A stretch of DNA of 64,000 nt from Gammaproteobacteria bacterium (lineage in GTDB: Bacteria; Pseudomonadota; Gammaproteobacteria; Thiohalomonadales; Thiohalomonadaceae), in the NCBI GenBank assembly GCA_026196275.1, contig JAPHTQ010000002.1, positions 1 through 64,000 on the forward strand, in the 5' to 3' direction. Under the pieces are notes generated by a model. That model searched no databases. It was given only the letters and a program-made list of their open reading frames with translations, and was not told where the DNA came from. Position numbers and translations under genes: made by a program. Positions 56,025 to 64,000 of the stretch are shown one piece after another; within the stretch, counting starts at the first letter, position 1; every line of letters starts with the position of its first letter.

Positions 56025-56737
56025 CAGGGGCTCTCCGCAAATTTGTAGCCCACGCCCCACACGGTGAGGATGTAGCGGGGGCTGGCCGGGTCCTGCTCGA
56101 TTTTGCCGCGCAGGCGGTTGATATGGGAGTTGACCGTGTGCTCGTACCCCTCGTGGCCATAGCCCCAGACCTGGTCTAGCAACTGTACCCGGCTGTAGAC
56201 GCGCCCGGGGTGGCGGGCGAAGTGGTAGAGCAGGTCGAACTCCTTGGCGGTCAGCTCCACCGCCTGTCCGCCGATCTGCACGCTGCGGCGCTCCGGATCG
56301 ATGCGGATCTCGCCGCACTGCAGTACCTGCCCCGGTCCGGATTCGTTCTCCCTGGCCTGGCCGGCCATCGCCTCGGCACGGCGCAGCAGCGCCTTGGCCC
56401 GGGCCACCAGCTCTCGGATGCTGAACGGTTTGGTCAGGTAGTCATCGGCGCCCAGCTCCAGGCCGAGTACGCGGTCCAGCTCCGAGGACTTGGCCGTCAG
56501 CATCAGGATCGGCAGGTAGCGTTCGCCGCTGCGCAGCTCGCGACAGATGCTAAGCCCGTCGGTACCGGGCAGCATCAGGTCGAGGATCAACAGGTCATAC
56601 GCCCCGTCCTTCGCCTGCTTCAGCCCCTCGCTGCCGTCGTGGCAGACGTCGGTGTCGTAGCCCTCGTCACGCAGATGCAGTGCAACGAGATCGGCGATGT
56701 CCCGGTCGTCTTCAATCAGCAGCACACGGTGTGCCAT
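56024..56737 (-). CDS. OmpR-family response regulator
   Basis: 237-residue regulator with a receiver (LLIEDDRD, phospho-Asp in LLILDLMLPGTDG, Lys in TKPFS) and a winged-helix domain (VELTAKEFDLLYHFARHPGRVYSRVQLLDQVWGYG, HINRLRGKIE, YILTVWGVGYKF). It heads an operon with the kinase and the small gene, divergent from the FadL porin gene. It likely controls that operon, and possibly hvf-msrPQ downstream or the porin. Confidence 0.94.
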   Translation of the reverse strand: MAHRVLLIEDDRDIADLVALHLRDEGYDTDVCHDGSEGLKQAKDGAYDLLILDLMLPGTDGLSICRELRSGERYLPILMLTAKSSELDRVLGLELGADDYLTKPFSIRELVARAKALLRRAEAMAGQARENESGPGQVLQCGEIRIDPERRSVQIGGQAVELTAKEFDLLYHFARHPGRVYSRVQLLDQVWGYGHEGYEHTVNSHINRLRGKIEQDPASPRYILTVWGVGYKFAESP

Positions 56738-56951
56738 TAGGTCTCCCCATCACTCTGTTATTACCCACGTTTTAGCATAAAGGCCACAGTTCACAGAATT
56801 ATCACGAAGCAACCGCTTAATTTATAAGTAAATGGGAATATTTTTAAATACTTGTCACGATACGGTAATATGCGCGCTGCCCCGGGAGGGCCTCCATGGG
56901 TTATATGGATTGCAACCTGCTGTTTTACATAAGAAACTGAGTGAGTCTGTC

Positions 56952-58241
56952 ATGAAAACCAGAAATAACTCCCTGCGGTTCGCCCTGCTGGCGACCGCCA
57001 CCCTCTCCCTCTCTGCCCATGCCACCAACGGTTACCAGCTCATCGGTGTCGGCGCCTACCAGAAGAGCCTCGGCGGCGCGGTCACCGCCGCCCCCGGCAG
57101 CGCGATGACCGCCGTCTCCAATCCCGCCGGTATGACCCGCGTCGGTGCGCGCGCCGACTTCTCCATGGAGGCGTTCATGCCCGAGCGCACGGCCGATTTC
57201 GAGGGCATGGGAGGGGATGCTTCCAAGAGCGCGGTCGATATGTACGGCGTCCCGGCGATCGGCTGGACTGCCCCCACCTCCGACGGCAGTGACGTCTACT
57301 TCGGTGGCGGCATGTACGGTACCTCCGGGATGGGGGTGGACTACGCCATGACCGGCATGGCCCCAGGGTACTACACCGATCCGAGCGATCCGGGCACTTT
57401 CCAAGACGATCCCCTCAGCTGGACCGGCTACAGCAACATCTCCTTCTGGCAGATGGCCCCCGGTTTCGCCTGGAGTGTGGACGAGCGTCTCAGTGTCGGC
57501 GCCACCCTCAACATCGATTACCAGTCGGTGGCCTTCAAACAGCGGGTGACGAGTGATTCGGGCATGGTAATGCAAAACTTTGATCTCAGCCGTGGCGCCA
57601 GCGGTTTTGGCCTCGGTCTTGGTCTGGGTGTACTCTATGATGTCAACGATCAGCTTACCCTCGGCTTCAACTACAAGTCGAAGCAGCAGTTCGATGCGCT
57701 GGAGTACCAGCTGGGTTTTGGCGACATCAGTAACGGACCCGGAGAGGAGGGGCCGGCCGGTACCTACGAGCTGGATCTCGACTTCCCGCAGCAGGCCGCT
57801 GCCGGTATCGCCTTCCGCGCCAGCCCGGTGCTGACCGTCTCTGCCGACGTGAAGTGGATCGGGTGGTCCGATACCATGGACAAGCTGGCGGTCAAGGGAC
57901 CGAACGGCTTCAGTATGGCGATGGACCCGGGCTGGGAGGATCAAACCGTCTACGCCCTCGGCGTGGCCTATGCGGTCAATCCGCGTATGAATCTGCGGGT
58001 CGGCTATAACTACGCCGAGTCCCCCTTCGGCGAGGACAAGGTGAGTAGCAACCTCATCCTGCCAGCCATCGTCGAGACTCACTACACCGCAGGCATGGAC
58101 TACCGCCTCAATAACCACTGGGAGCTGGCACTGCATGCGATGTATGTGCCTGAGAAGAGCATGAGCGCGCCGGCGGATGATCCCATGGAGATTAGCCTCT
58201 CCGAAACCTCTATGGGGATGAATGTCGGTTATCGCTTCTGA
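56952..58241 (+). CDS. FadL/TodX-family outer-membrane porin
   Basis: 429-residue barrel protein for long-chain fatty acids or hydrocarbons. Signal peptide 1-22 (LSLSAHA), then the family-typical N terminus TNGYQLIGVGAYQKSLGGAVTAAPGSAMTAVSNPAGM. Barrel strands follow to a terminal aromatic residue (GMNVGYRF). The ATG at 56952 is chosen because the signal peptide begins there; the frame runs further upstream. The 214-base gap to the divergent regulator is A/T-rich near 56820-56850 and probably holds both promoters. Confidence 0.9.
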   Translation: MKTRNNSLRFALLATATLSLSAHATNGYQLIGVGAYQKSLGGAVTAAPGSAMTAVSNPAGMTRVGARADFSMEAFMPERTADFEGMGGDASKSAVDMYGVPAIGWTAPTSDGSDVYFGGGMYGTSGMGVDYAMTGMAPGYYTDPSDPGTFQDDPLSWTGYSNISFWQMAPGFAWSVDERLSVGATLNIDYQSVAFKQRVTSDSGMVMQNFDLSRGASGFGLGLGLGVLYDVNDQLTLGFNYKSKQQFDALEYQLGFGDISNGPGEEGPAGTYELDLDFPQQAAAGIAFRASPVLTVSADVKWIGWSDTMDKLAVKGPNGFSMAMDPGWEDQTVYALGVAYAVNPRMNLRVGYNYAESPFGEDKVSSNLILPAIVETHYTAGMDYRLNNHWELALHAMYVPEKSMSAPADDPMEISLSETSMGMNVGYRF

Positions 58242-58349
58242 CCCGATATCACCGGGAAGTGGCTGTTGCCCAGCGGCCGCTTCCCTCGTCTCAACCTCCT
58301 TCACCTCGCGCGGTTTTCTCCGCCATTACGCCAGACGGTGTTCCTGCTG

Positions 58350-60179
58350 TCATTCATCCTGCTCGATGATTTCAAGCAGCCGGTAGTGTTCCGCTAGCGG
58401 TTCAGGCAGTCCAAGCGGGCGAATCCATGGGGGAGGTGGATCGGCTAGCAGAGTGTCGTAGAAACGGTCTGTCCGTGTCGGTGAGATATAGTAACTGCGT
58501 TCACCCTTACTGGGTCGGATGAGGATCAGATCTACGTTCGATTCCGTCAGTAACTGGTGTGCGGTCCCGATGTCGGCGGCATTGAAAATCTCATAGGTGG
58601 CGGTAAAACCCGGCTGGTAGCGGTGATTGGGGATCGACAGGACGGCGTGCGGTGTGCGGTAGAGGAGTTCCGGCCCGAAATCGGTATTCGCCAGGATCGT
58701 TTTCGGTGTCTCTGCAATGGAGGGAACGCTGTTGAGATACTCGGATAGCATCTTCAGGTCCGCCGCTCTGTCGGCCGTTTTGTTTGTATTCTGCGGACTA
58801 TCTGCCAGCAGGCTGGGAAAAAATACCCAGAGTATGCTGACGGTGTAGACGGTGAGCCGCATTAGTGGCAGCTTTCGTGACGAGAGCCGTTTCCCCCAGT
58901 GGGTGACAAGCCAGGCAACCAGCCAGGCATAGGACGGTAACAAAAATATGATCGCATAGTTGGCCCAGCGGATCTGGGAAATGGCCAGTACCAGGAACAG
59001 TGTGGAACCCAGCCCCATGAAGAGCCAAAAACTGCGCTCGGGCCAATTGCTTGCCACTATTCTGGAGAACAGCATGGGCAGTGCCGGCAGGGCGATGCCC
59101 AGCCAGAAAATGAAGCGGCTCATACTCGGCCACCACCCCTGTTTCTGCATAGCGTCAATAGAGATAACCGGCTGAAGTTCACTGATGTGCTCGAGACGTA
59201 CGGCACGGTAGAGTGAATCGACACTTTGCAGCGGTCCCTGCAGAAAGCCGGGAAACAGCCACTGAAGCAGGGCTGCGGCAACTGCGGCGCTGAATGCCAG
59301 CAGAGCAAGGCGTGTCACAGACCGAAGTGGATAGCGCTGTGCTACCTTGTTGACAGATAGCCATAGCAGCAGATTGAGTGCAGCTGCCACGAGGTAGAAC
59401 ACAGATATCTGATCATACATCGTGGCCGTGAATCCCCGTATGCCCTCCTCAAGCAGTAGGGCAAAAAAGAGCGTTACCAGCAAAGAGAGAGCGTAGTAGT
59501 GAAGTTTTCTGCCATATTCACGGTTATCACGGCACCAGGCAATGACTAGCGCGGTAAAACTGATCGAGACAATCAGTACACTCTCGATGCTGACCCAGAG
59601 GGCGATGGCTGCGACTACCCCAGCTGCCAGGGCCGCAGAGGGCTGAAAACGCTGTAGCAGCAGCCTGGTGATCAGTCCGATGTGAAGGACCGTGAGAAAG
59701 GTGAGTAGGATCTGGTGATCCGATCGTCCCGCCAGAAACGTAGCCAATAGTGCCGCCTGGGCGGTGAAGAGGATCCCTAATGCCTCGCTCTGCTGTTGGA
59801 TGAACAACGGTCGCAGTGCCCACAGCAGAGCCAGCAGGGTGGCAACGGACAATAACGGGCCAAGCATCACGGCCCAGATGTGCAGGCCGGTTTTAAAGTC
59901 GGTAAAGAGGCTGGCCACCCATCCACCGCTGTACAGAAGCAGATCAAAGGGGCGGGTCCAGTGCTGCTCATGCCCCAGTGGCGGATTGATGCGTGGGTAA
60001 ACGGAGTTAAACCAACTTCCGTCCTGGTGTAGAAACAGGACACGGTTGAGCCACATGTAGGCATCGGTGTCCAGGAGTAGGCCGGTATGGGCGCCGTTGA
60101 GCAGTGCCAGTACGGCATGGAAGACAAGCAGCATGACGCTGGCACCGATGAGATCGACCTTTGACAACTTCTCAGACAT
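58350..60179 (-). CDS. Polytopic GT-C-type glycosyltransferase-like membrane protein
   Basis: 609-residue protein with about a dozen membrane segments in the first 450 residues and a soluble C-terminal part. Near the N terminus, DTDAYMWLNRV follows the first membrane segment, a placement like the acidic motif of STT3/PglB and other GT-C enzymes; HWTRPFDLLLYSGGW follows. GT-C enzymes use lipid-linked sugars on the periplasmic side. It is the last gene of a four-gene overlapping run with a GT2 polyprenyl-type transferase and a flippase-like protein. The acceptor is unknown. Confidence 0.75.
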   Translation of the reverse strand: MSEKLSKVDLIGASVMLLVFHAVLALLNGAHTGLLLDTDAYMWLNRVLFLHQDGSWFNSVYPRINPPLGHEQHWTRPFDLLLYSGGWVASLFTDFKTGLHIWAVMLGPLLSVATLLALLWALRPLFIQQQSEALGILFTAQAALLATFLAGRSDHQILLTFLTVLHIGLITRLLLQRFQPSAALAAGVVAAIALWVSIESVLIVSISFTALVIAWCRDNREYGRKLHYYALSLLVTLFFALLLEEGIRGFTATMYDQISVFYLVAAALNLLLWLSVNKVAQRYPLRSVTRLALLAFSAAVAAALLQWLFPGFLQGPLQSVDSLYRAVRLEHISELQPVISIDAMQKQGWWPSMSRFIFWLGIALPALPMLFSRIVASNWPERSFWLFMGLGSTLFLVLAISQIRWANYAIIFLLPSYAWLVAWLVTHWGKRLSSRKLPLMRLTVYTVSILWVFFPSLLADSPQNTNKTADRAADLKMLSEYLNSVPSIAETPKTILANTDFGPELLYRTPHAVLSIPNHRYQPGFTATYEIFNAADIGTAHQLLTESNVDLILIRPSKGERSYYISPTRTDRFYDTLLADPPPPWIRPLGLPEPLAEHYRLLEIIEQDE

Positions 60180-61185
60180 GACGGGAACCAGGGTTTGATG
60201 AGGGTTGTTGTGGATTGGCGGAGGTGCCTATCAGGCTTGCCAGTAGAAAATAGCCCGTATCGCCGGCAATGGTGATAAGGCGAAAGGACAAGGCGATCAG
60301 GGTAGCGCTGCCACTGCCAAGGTGGGGCTCCAGCAGCAGGATCAGCGTCGCCTCCCTGACGCCGAATCCGGCTGAAGCACCGGGCGTGATAAAGCCGATG
60401 AGCCAGGCGGTAGCGGTGATGGCTGCCACGAGCGGCAGGGACAAAGAGCCTGCCGCGAGCGATACGTCGGCGGTGATAGCATGCACAAGAAGGATGGTGA
60501 TTGCCGCCGAGAGGAAGAAAAAACCGCTATAGAGCAGGTAGCTCCAGCGGACGGCGAGCAGGAGCGGTCTTCCCGGCTCGACCTCGTCCGGCATACCGCG
60601 ATGGACAGCAAGTGAAGATAACAGTCGGACTGCAACCGGTGGTACCAGGCGGGCGGCAGTGGTCAGGGTCGCGGCCAAGAGACAGACCGAAAGGACGCTG
60701 CCAACGGCCGTTGCTGCATAGAGCGGGAGTGCCATGCAGGCTGCCGCCAGCACGCAGAGTCCTGTTTCGAGCAACAGCGCCAGGAGTTGGCTGCGATGTC
60801 CCAGCCCCGCTATTATGCCGTAACCATGGCGGCTGAGCAGATGAAAAATATTGCCGGGGATATACTTTGCAAGTTGTGACTTGCCGTGGATCTTGAGTGC
60901 CAACTTCCACGCAAGCCCCGGCTCCCCCAGCCGTGAGATCAGCAACCACCAGGCGCTGCCCAGCAACAGACTGCCAAACAGGTAGAACAGTGTGCCAGCC
61001 AGCAGCGGCAGCACCAGCTGCTCAGGGTTCCACCAATCCCCCCGCCACAAGGCGTTGAACCAGAACCGTTCGACCACAAAGACAATAGAAGCGAGCACCA
61101 GCAATGTACCCACGACCGTTACTGCCCGTCTGAGCCGAGCCGATCGTACTGCTTCTATTTGCTCCGACACAGCACCATCGTCCAT
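60172..61185 (-). CDS. LPG-synthase-like transmembrane (UPF0104/YbhN) protein
   Basis: 337-residue membrane protein with about eight segments and the family pattern GKSQLAKYIPGNIFHLLSRH and FITPGASAGFGVREATLILLL. Members are related to the flippase part of MprF and to AglD-type proteins and often lie beside GT2 enzymes. It may move a lipid-linked sugar. It overlaps the genes on either side by about 30 and 8 bases, so it is tightly coupled. Confidence 0.85.
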   Translation of the reverse strand: MDDGAVSEQIEAVRSARLRRAVTVVGTLLVLASIVFVVERFWFNALWRGDWWNPEQLVLPLLAGTLFYLFGSLLLGSAWWLLISRLGEPGLAWKLALKIHGKSQLAKYIPGNIFHLLSRHGYGIIAGLGHRSQLLALLLETGLCVLAAACMALPLYAATAVGSVLSVCLLAATLTTAARLVPPVAVRLLSSLAVHRGMPDEVEPGRPLLLAVRWSYLLYSGFFFLSAAITILLVHAITADVSLAAGSLSLPLVAAITATAWLIGFITPGASAGFGVREATLILLLEPHLGSGSATLIALSFRLITIAGDTGYFLLASLIGTSANPQQPSSNPGSRHV

Positions 61186-61766
61186 GGCAATGGCCGTGCG
61201 ACCTCGACGATCGTAAAGTATTTTTCCAGCATGCGCAGAAAGCCGCTTGCCGACCAGTGCTGGAGGTGCCCCGGTGTATTACCGAGATCTTGCCAGTACC
61301 TCCCGCGTGCCATGTTGAGTATGCGCCAAAGCGGTTCGCGCGGAACGCTGGTGAGCAGATAGGGCGCAGCCAGGGCCTTCAATGTGTCGAGTGCGGCTGC
61401 AGGATCGACAAGGTGTTCGAGCACCTCGCAGCAGAGGACCAGCTCTGCCCGGTCCTCCGGGGCCGTCAGGTTCTCGATGCCGGCTACCTTGAAGGATACC
61501 GGCAGACCTTCGGCTTCACCCCGTGCCCGGGCCTGGGCGACGACCCCCTCAGAGAGGTCGCTGCCCCGGGTGCGATAACCCTGACGGGCCAGCATGAGGC
61601 TGAGATTCCCTTCGCCGCAGCCGACTTCATGAATCTCCTCTACCCTGACGTTTGCCACCAGCCGCTGCAGGTTTGCGATGAAATTTGCCATGACCAGCCG
61701 CTCCAGCGGGTGCTTGCTGGCATACTTGTCGTAGTAGTTACCTGAAGGGCCTGTTCGGATATCCAT
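61155..61766 (-). CDS. Class I AdoMet-dependent methyltransferase
   Basis: 203-residue methyltransferase with motif I HEVGCGEGNLSLMLA, acidic GSDLSEGVV and motif IV ELVLCCEVLEHLVDP. It resembles UbiE/Coq5-like and sugar-modifying methyltransferases. It follows the GT2 gene. ATG at 61766 lies 7 bases after that stop; an ATG at 61790 would overlap it. Context suggests methylation of the sugar or lipid made by the cluster. Confidence 0.85.
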   Translation of the reverse strand: MDIRTGPSGNYYDKYASKHPLERLVMANFIANLQRLVANVRVEEIHEVGCGEGNLSLMLARQGYRTRGSDLSEGVVAQARARGEAEGLPVSFKVAGIENLTAPEDRAELVLCCEVLEHLVDPAAALDTLKALAAPYLLTSVPREPLWRILNMARGRYWQDLGNTPGHLQHWSASGFLRMLEKYFTIVEVARPLPWTMVLCRSK

Positions 61767-61773
61767 GCTTTGT

Positions 61774-62772
61774 CTAGTCACCGGACTCATCCGTCTGTTT
61801 GTCGCTGCTGTGGTCCCGGTCCTGTGTGGCGCGAGGGAGAGTTATCTGCTGAAGTCGCCAATCGATGCGTTCGAGCAGTTTGCGGTTGACAGAGATCAGG
61901 TCGGCGATGAGTCCGCTGACCAGCACCTGTACGCCAATCCCCATCAACAATGCTGCCAGAATGAGCGACTGCACATGGCCATCGGCATCGCCGGAGAAGA
62001 AGAACGCCAGATAGCGCACCCCGAGCAGAAAGCCGGCGGCAAAGAAGAGCCCTCCCAGCATGGTGAATGAGCGCAATGGACGATAGGTAACGAAGATCCG
62101 TACCATGGTGATGACCGAACTGATGAGATAGCGGGGAATGCTGCGGATCAGACGCGAAGGGCGTGTTTCATCATTGACACTGATGGGCACGGAGGTGATG
62201 GCCATGTTCTTTTGACCTGCCTGGATGATCGTCTCCAGGGTATAGGTGTATTCACTAAAGACGTTGAGCCGCATCGCGGCATCGCGGCTGAAGGCACGAA
62301 AGCCGCTGGGGGCATCGGGAATGTCGGTATTGCTGATACGGCGTACGAGCCAGCTGCCGATGCGTTGCAGCAGCTTTTTAAGTGATGAAAATCCGGAAAT
62401 GTCGTTTATCGGACGGGCGCCGATCACAATCTCGGCACGGTTCTCGAGGATTGGGGCGATGAGGGCGGGGATATCCTCTGCCCGGTATTGGTTGTCGGCG
62501 TCGGTGTTGACAATGATGTCGGCACCCGCGCCTACCGCAGCATCCAGTCCCGCTATAAAGGCGCGAGCCAACCCCTGGTGGCGGGGGAGTGAGACGATGT
62601 GATCGACGCCATGTTCGCGGGCGACATCAAGCGTGGCGTCATCGCTGCCATCGTCGACCACCAGCCATTCAACGGTATCTATCCCGGGGAGTTTTCTGGG
62701 TAGTTGAGACAGGGTGTTACCCAGCACCTTCTCTTCGTTATAGCAGGGTATCTGTATGATCAGCTTTGTCAT
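61774..62772 (-). CDS. GT2 glycosyltransferase with two membrane segments (polyprenyl-phosphate type)
   Basis: 332-residue enzyme. The GT-A domain (about 1-230) has IIQIPCYNEEKVLGNTL, WLVVDDGSDDATLDVA and the NTDADNQY acidic motif. Two C-terminal membrane helices follow (MLGGLFFAAGFLLGVRYLAFF, LILAALLMGIGVQVLVSGLIADL). This is the layout of DPM1/GtrB-like enzymes that load a sugar onto polyprenyl phosphate. It heads the minus-strand cluster and diverges from the hyuB-like gene; the 167-base gap should carry both promoters. Confidence 0.9.
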   Translation of the reverse strand: MTKLIIQIPCYNEEKVLGNTLSQLPRKLPGIDTVEWLVVDDGSDDATLDVAREHGVDHIVSLPRHQGLARAFIAGLDAAVGAGADIIVNTDADNQYRAEDIPALIAPILENRAEIVIGARPINDISGFSSLKKLLQRIGSWLVRRISNTDIPDAPSGFRAFSRDAAMRLNVFSEYTYTLETIIQAGQKNMAITSVPISVNDETRPSRLIRSIPRYLISSVITMVRIFVTYRPLRSFTMLGGLFFAAGFLLGVRYLAFFFSGDADGHVQSLILAALLMGIGVQVLVSGLIADLISVNRKLLERIDWRLQQITLPRATQDRDHSSDKQTDESGD

Positions 62773-62939
62773 CCACTGCGTCCCTGAGTATCCAGCATAT
62801 CAGAGGGCTAACGCTAGCCTAATCGGGCGTGAGGAGTCAATCGGCCAGGTGCCGCCACGGTGTTGCACCGGCTATAACATCAGTCGCATGAATACGAAAG
62901 AGAAGAATCACCTGCCGCGCCTTTGGTATCATGCCTGCC

Positions 62940-64000
62940 ATGGACGATAATGTAATGAGTAGTATCGAGTTAAGTCTGTTCTCCAGCCGCATCGAGGCGG
63001 TGTGCGATGAGATGGGGGCGGTGCTGCGGCGCAGCGCCTTCTCGCCCAACATCAAGGATCGTCTTGATTTCTCCTGCGCGGTGTTCGATGCCGGCGGGCA
63101 GCTCTGTGCCCAGGCGGCCCATATCCCGGTCCATCTCGGCAGTATGGCCTATGCCATGCGCGATATCGTCGGCCGCCTCAAGTGGGCCGAGGGTGATATG
63201 GTGGTGGTTAACGACCCGTTTCTCGGTGGTACCCATCTGCCCGATGTCACTGTGATCGCCCCGCTGTTTTTCGGCGGAGCTCTGCTCGGTTTTGTCGCCA
63301 ACCGCGCCCACCATGCCGACATCGGCGGCAATGCCCCCGGTTCGATGCCGATCTCCCGTTCGCTGGAGGAGGAGGGGATCGTGATCCCGCCCTCGTATCT
63401 GGTGCGATCGGGCAAGCTGGATGAGGCGCTGCTGGCACGGATCATCGGTAGCACCGGTGACCATCATGCGCTGCACGGTGATTTTGCCGCGCAGATGAGT
63501 GCCAACCGCAATGGCCTGGCACGCCTTGATGAGCTGGTGCGCAGCCTCGGCGCGGAACGCTACACGCAGGCACTGAGGGAGCTCAATCGGTACGCTGAGC
63601 GACTGGCGCGCGCTGCCTTGGGCGAGATCCCCGACGGCTGCTACCGTTTCAGCGATTGCCTCGATGATGACGGTCTGGGCAATGTGGATCTGGCGATCCG
63701 GGCCGCAGTGACAGTACATGGCAGTGATGTGTATGTCGATTTTGCCGGTAGTGCGCTGCAGACCGCAGGAAATGTGAACTGCCCGCTGTCGGTGGCGGCG
63801 GCCGGCGTCTACTATGTCTTCCGTTGTCTGATGCCGGTACAGACTCCGGCCTGCGCCGGCTCTTTTCGTCCGATCACACTGGCTGCCCCCCGGGGATCGC
63901 TGCTTAACGCAGAGCGTCCGGCGGCGGTGGCGGCAGGCAATGTGGAGACTTCCAGCCGCGTGGTGGATGTGATCTGCGGCGCCCTGGCGCAGGCGTTGCC
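62940..64000 (+). CDS. Hydantoinase B / oxoprolinase family protein, partial at window end
   Basis: Open to the window edge without a stop, 353 codons visible. The beginning, [24 protein letters not shown], then [60 protein letters not shown] and [19 protein letters not shown] are typical of the HyuB/N-methylhydantoinase B family. The full protein is usually about 520-570 residues. Start codon uncertain: ATG 62940, or 62955; there is no clear ribosome site. A HyuA partner would have to lie downstream, outside the window. Hydantoins, oxoproline or acetone-type carboxylation are all possible substrates. Confidence 0.9.
   Translation, partial: MDDNVMSSIELSLFSSRIEAVCDEMGAVLRRSAFSPNIKDRLDFSCAVFDAGGQLCAQAAHIPVHLGSMAYAMRDIVGRLKWAEGDMVVVNDPFLGGTHLPDVTVIAPLFFGGALLGFVANRAHHADIGGNAPGSMPISRSLEEEGIVIPPSYLVRSGKLDEALLARIIGSTGDHHALHGDFAAQMSANRNGLARLDELVRSLGAERYTQALRELNRYAERLARAALGEIPDGCYRFSDCLDDDGLGNVDLAIRAAVTVHGSDVYVDFAGSALQTAGNVNCPLSVAAAGVYYVFRCLMPVQTPACAGSFRPITLAAPRGSLLNAERPAAVAAGNVETSSRVVDVICGALAQAL

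Noticed and set aside
56925-58304. 459-codon minus-strand frame opposite the FadL porin
   Set aside because: Gly/His/Val-rich shadow; the plus strand has a signal peptide and FadL motifs.
62970-63719. 249-codon minus-strand frame at the right edge
   Set aside because: Opposite to the partial hyuB-like gene, whose motifs are clear on the plus strand.

Overview
The window looks like a chromosomal segment of a free-living gammaproteobacterium with fairly high G+C, probably from the Chromatiales-like sulfur-oxidiser or denitrifier side of the class. Support for this is the gene content: rppH-ptsP, proteobacterial-type argA, dam, a Pho regulon with enlarged PstC/PstA, MsrPQ and a FadL porin. No 16S rRNA or tRNA gene was found, so the genus is an inference.

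Layout. 1-92: right end of an IS200/IS605-type (TnpB) element, including the presumed 3' end of its omegaRNA, next to an orphan trpB (181-1404). 1.4-14.2 kb, minus strand: a cobalamin locus with a cobalamin riboswitch, btuB, a tonB-like gene, a PduO-type adenosyltransferase, btuF and cobO, plus btuCD and a HAD phosphatase. A three-gene sensory unit (TonB-dependent receptor, DUF4154-like periplasmic protein, hybrid histidine kinase) sits inside it. 14.3-25.5 kb: rppH-ptsP, dam-argA, argE, a GNAT/C39-peptidase fusion coupled to a RimK-like ATP-grasp protein, and ilvD. 25.7-38.8 kb: a Pho regulon (phoBR-pstS, then pstCAB-phoU) with three Pho-box sites, split by five unrelated genes. 38.8-43.1 kb: an accessory stretch with a 269-bp nested palindromic element, a SET-domain gene, a K+/H+ antiporter-UspA pair and a decayed tyrosine recombinase.

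43.1-46.4 kb: a sensor protein with degenerate GGDEF and intact EAL. 46.6-48.7 kb: argDF. 48.9-56.7 kb, minus strand: sodB, msrPQ and an HvfABC/bufferin-type cluster making a copper-binding RiPP (Cys-rich precursor, DUF692 MNIO enzyme, DUF2063 partner, DoxX protein), preceded by a small unknown gene and a two-component system. 57-58.2 kb: a FadL-type porin. 58.3-62.8 kb: a membrane glycosylation cluster (GT2, methyltransferase, flippase-like protein, GT-C enzyme). The window ends inside a hyuB-like gene read rightwards (from 62940).

How the genes work together. The B12 locus covers outer-membrane uptake, periplasmic capture, inner-membrane import and adenosylation, under riboswitch control. 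The Pho block covers phosphate sensing, import and feedback. The hvf-msrPQ-sodB stretch groups periplasmic metal and oxidant defence and is the most interesting part of the window. Short palindromic repeats of at least two families occupy several intergenic gaps.
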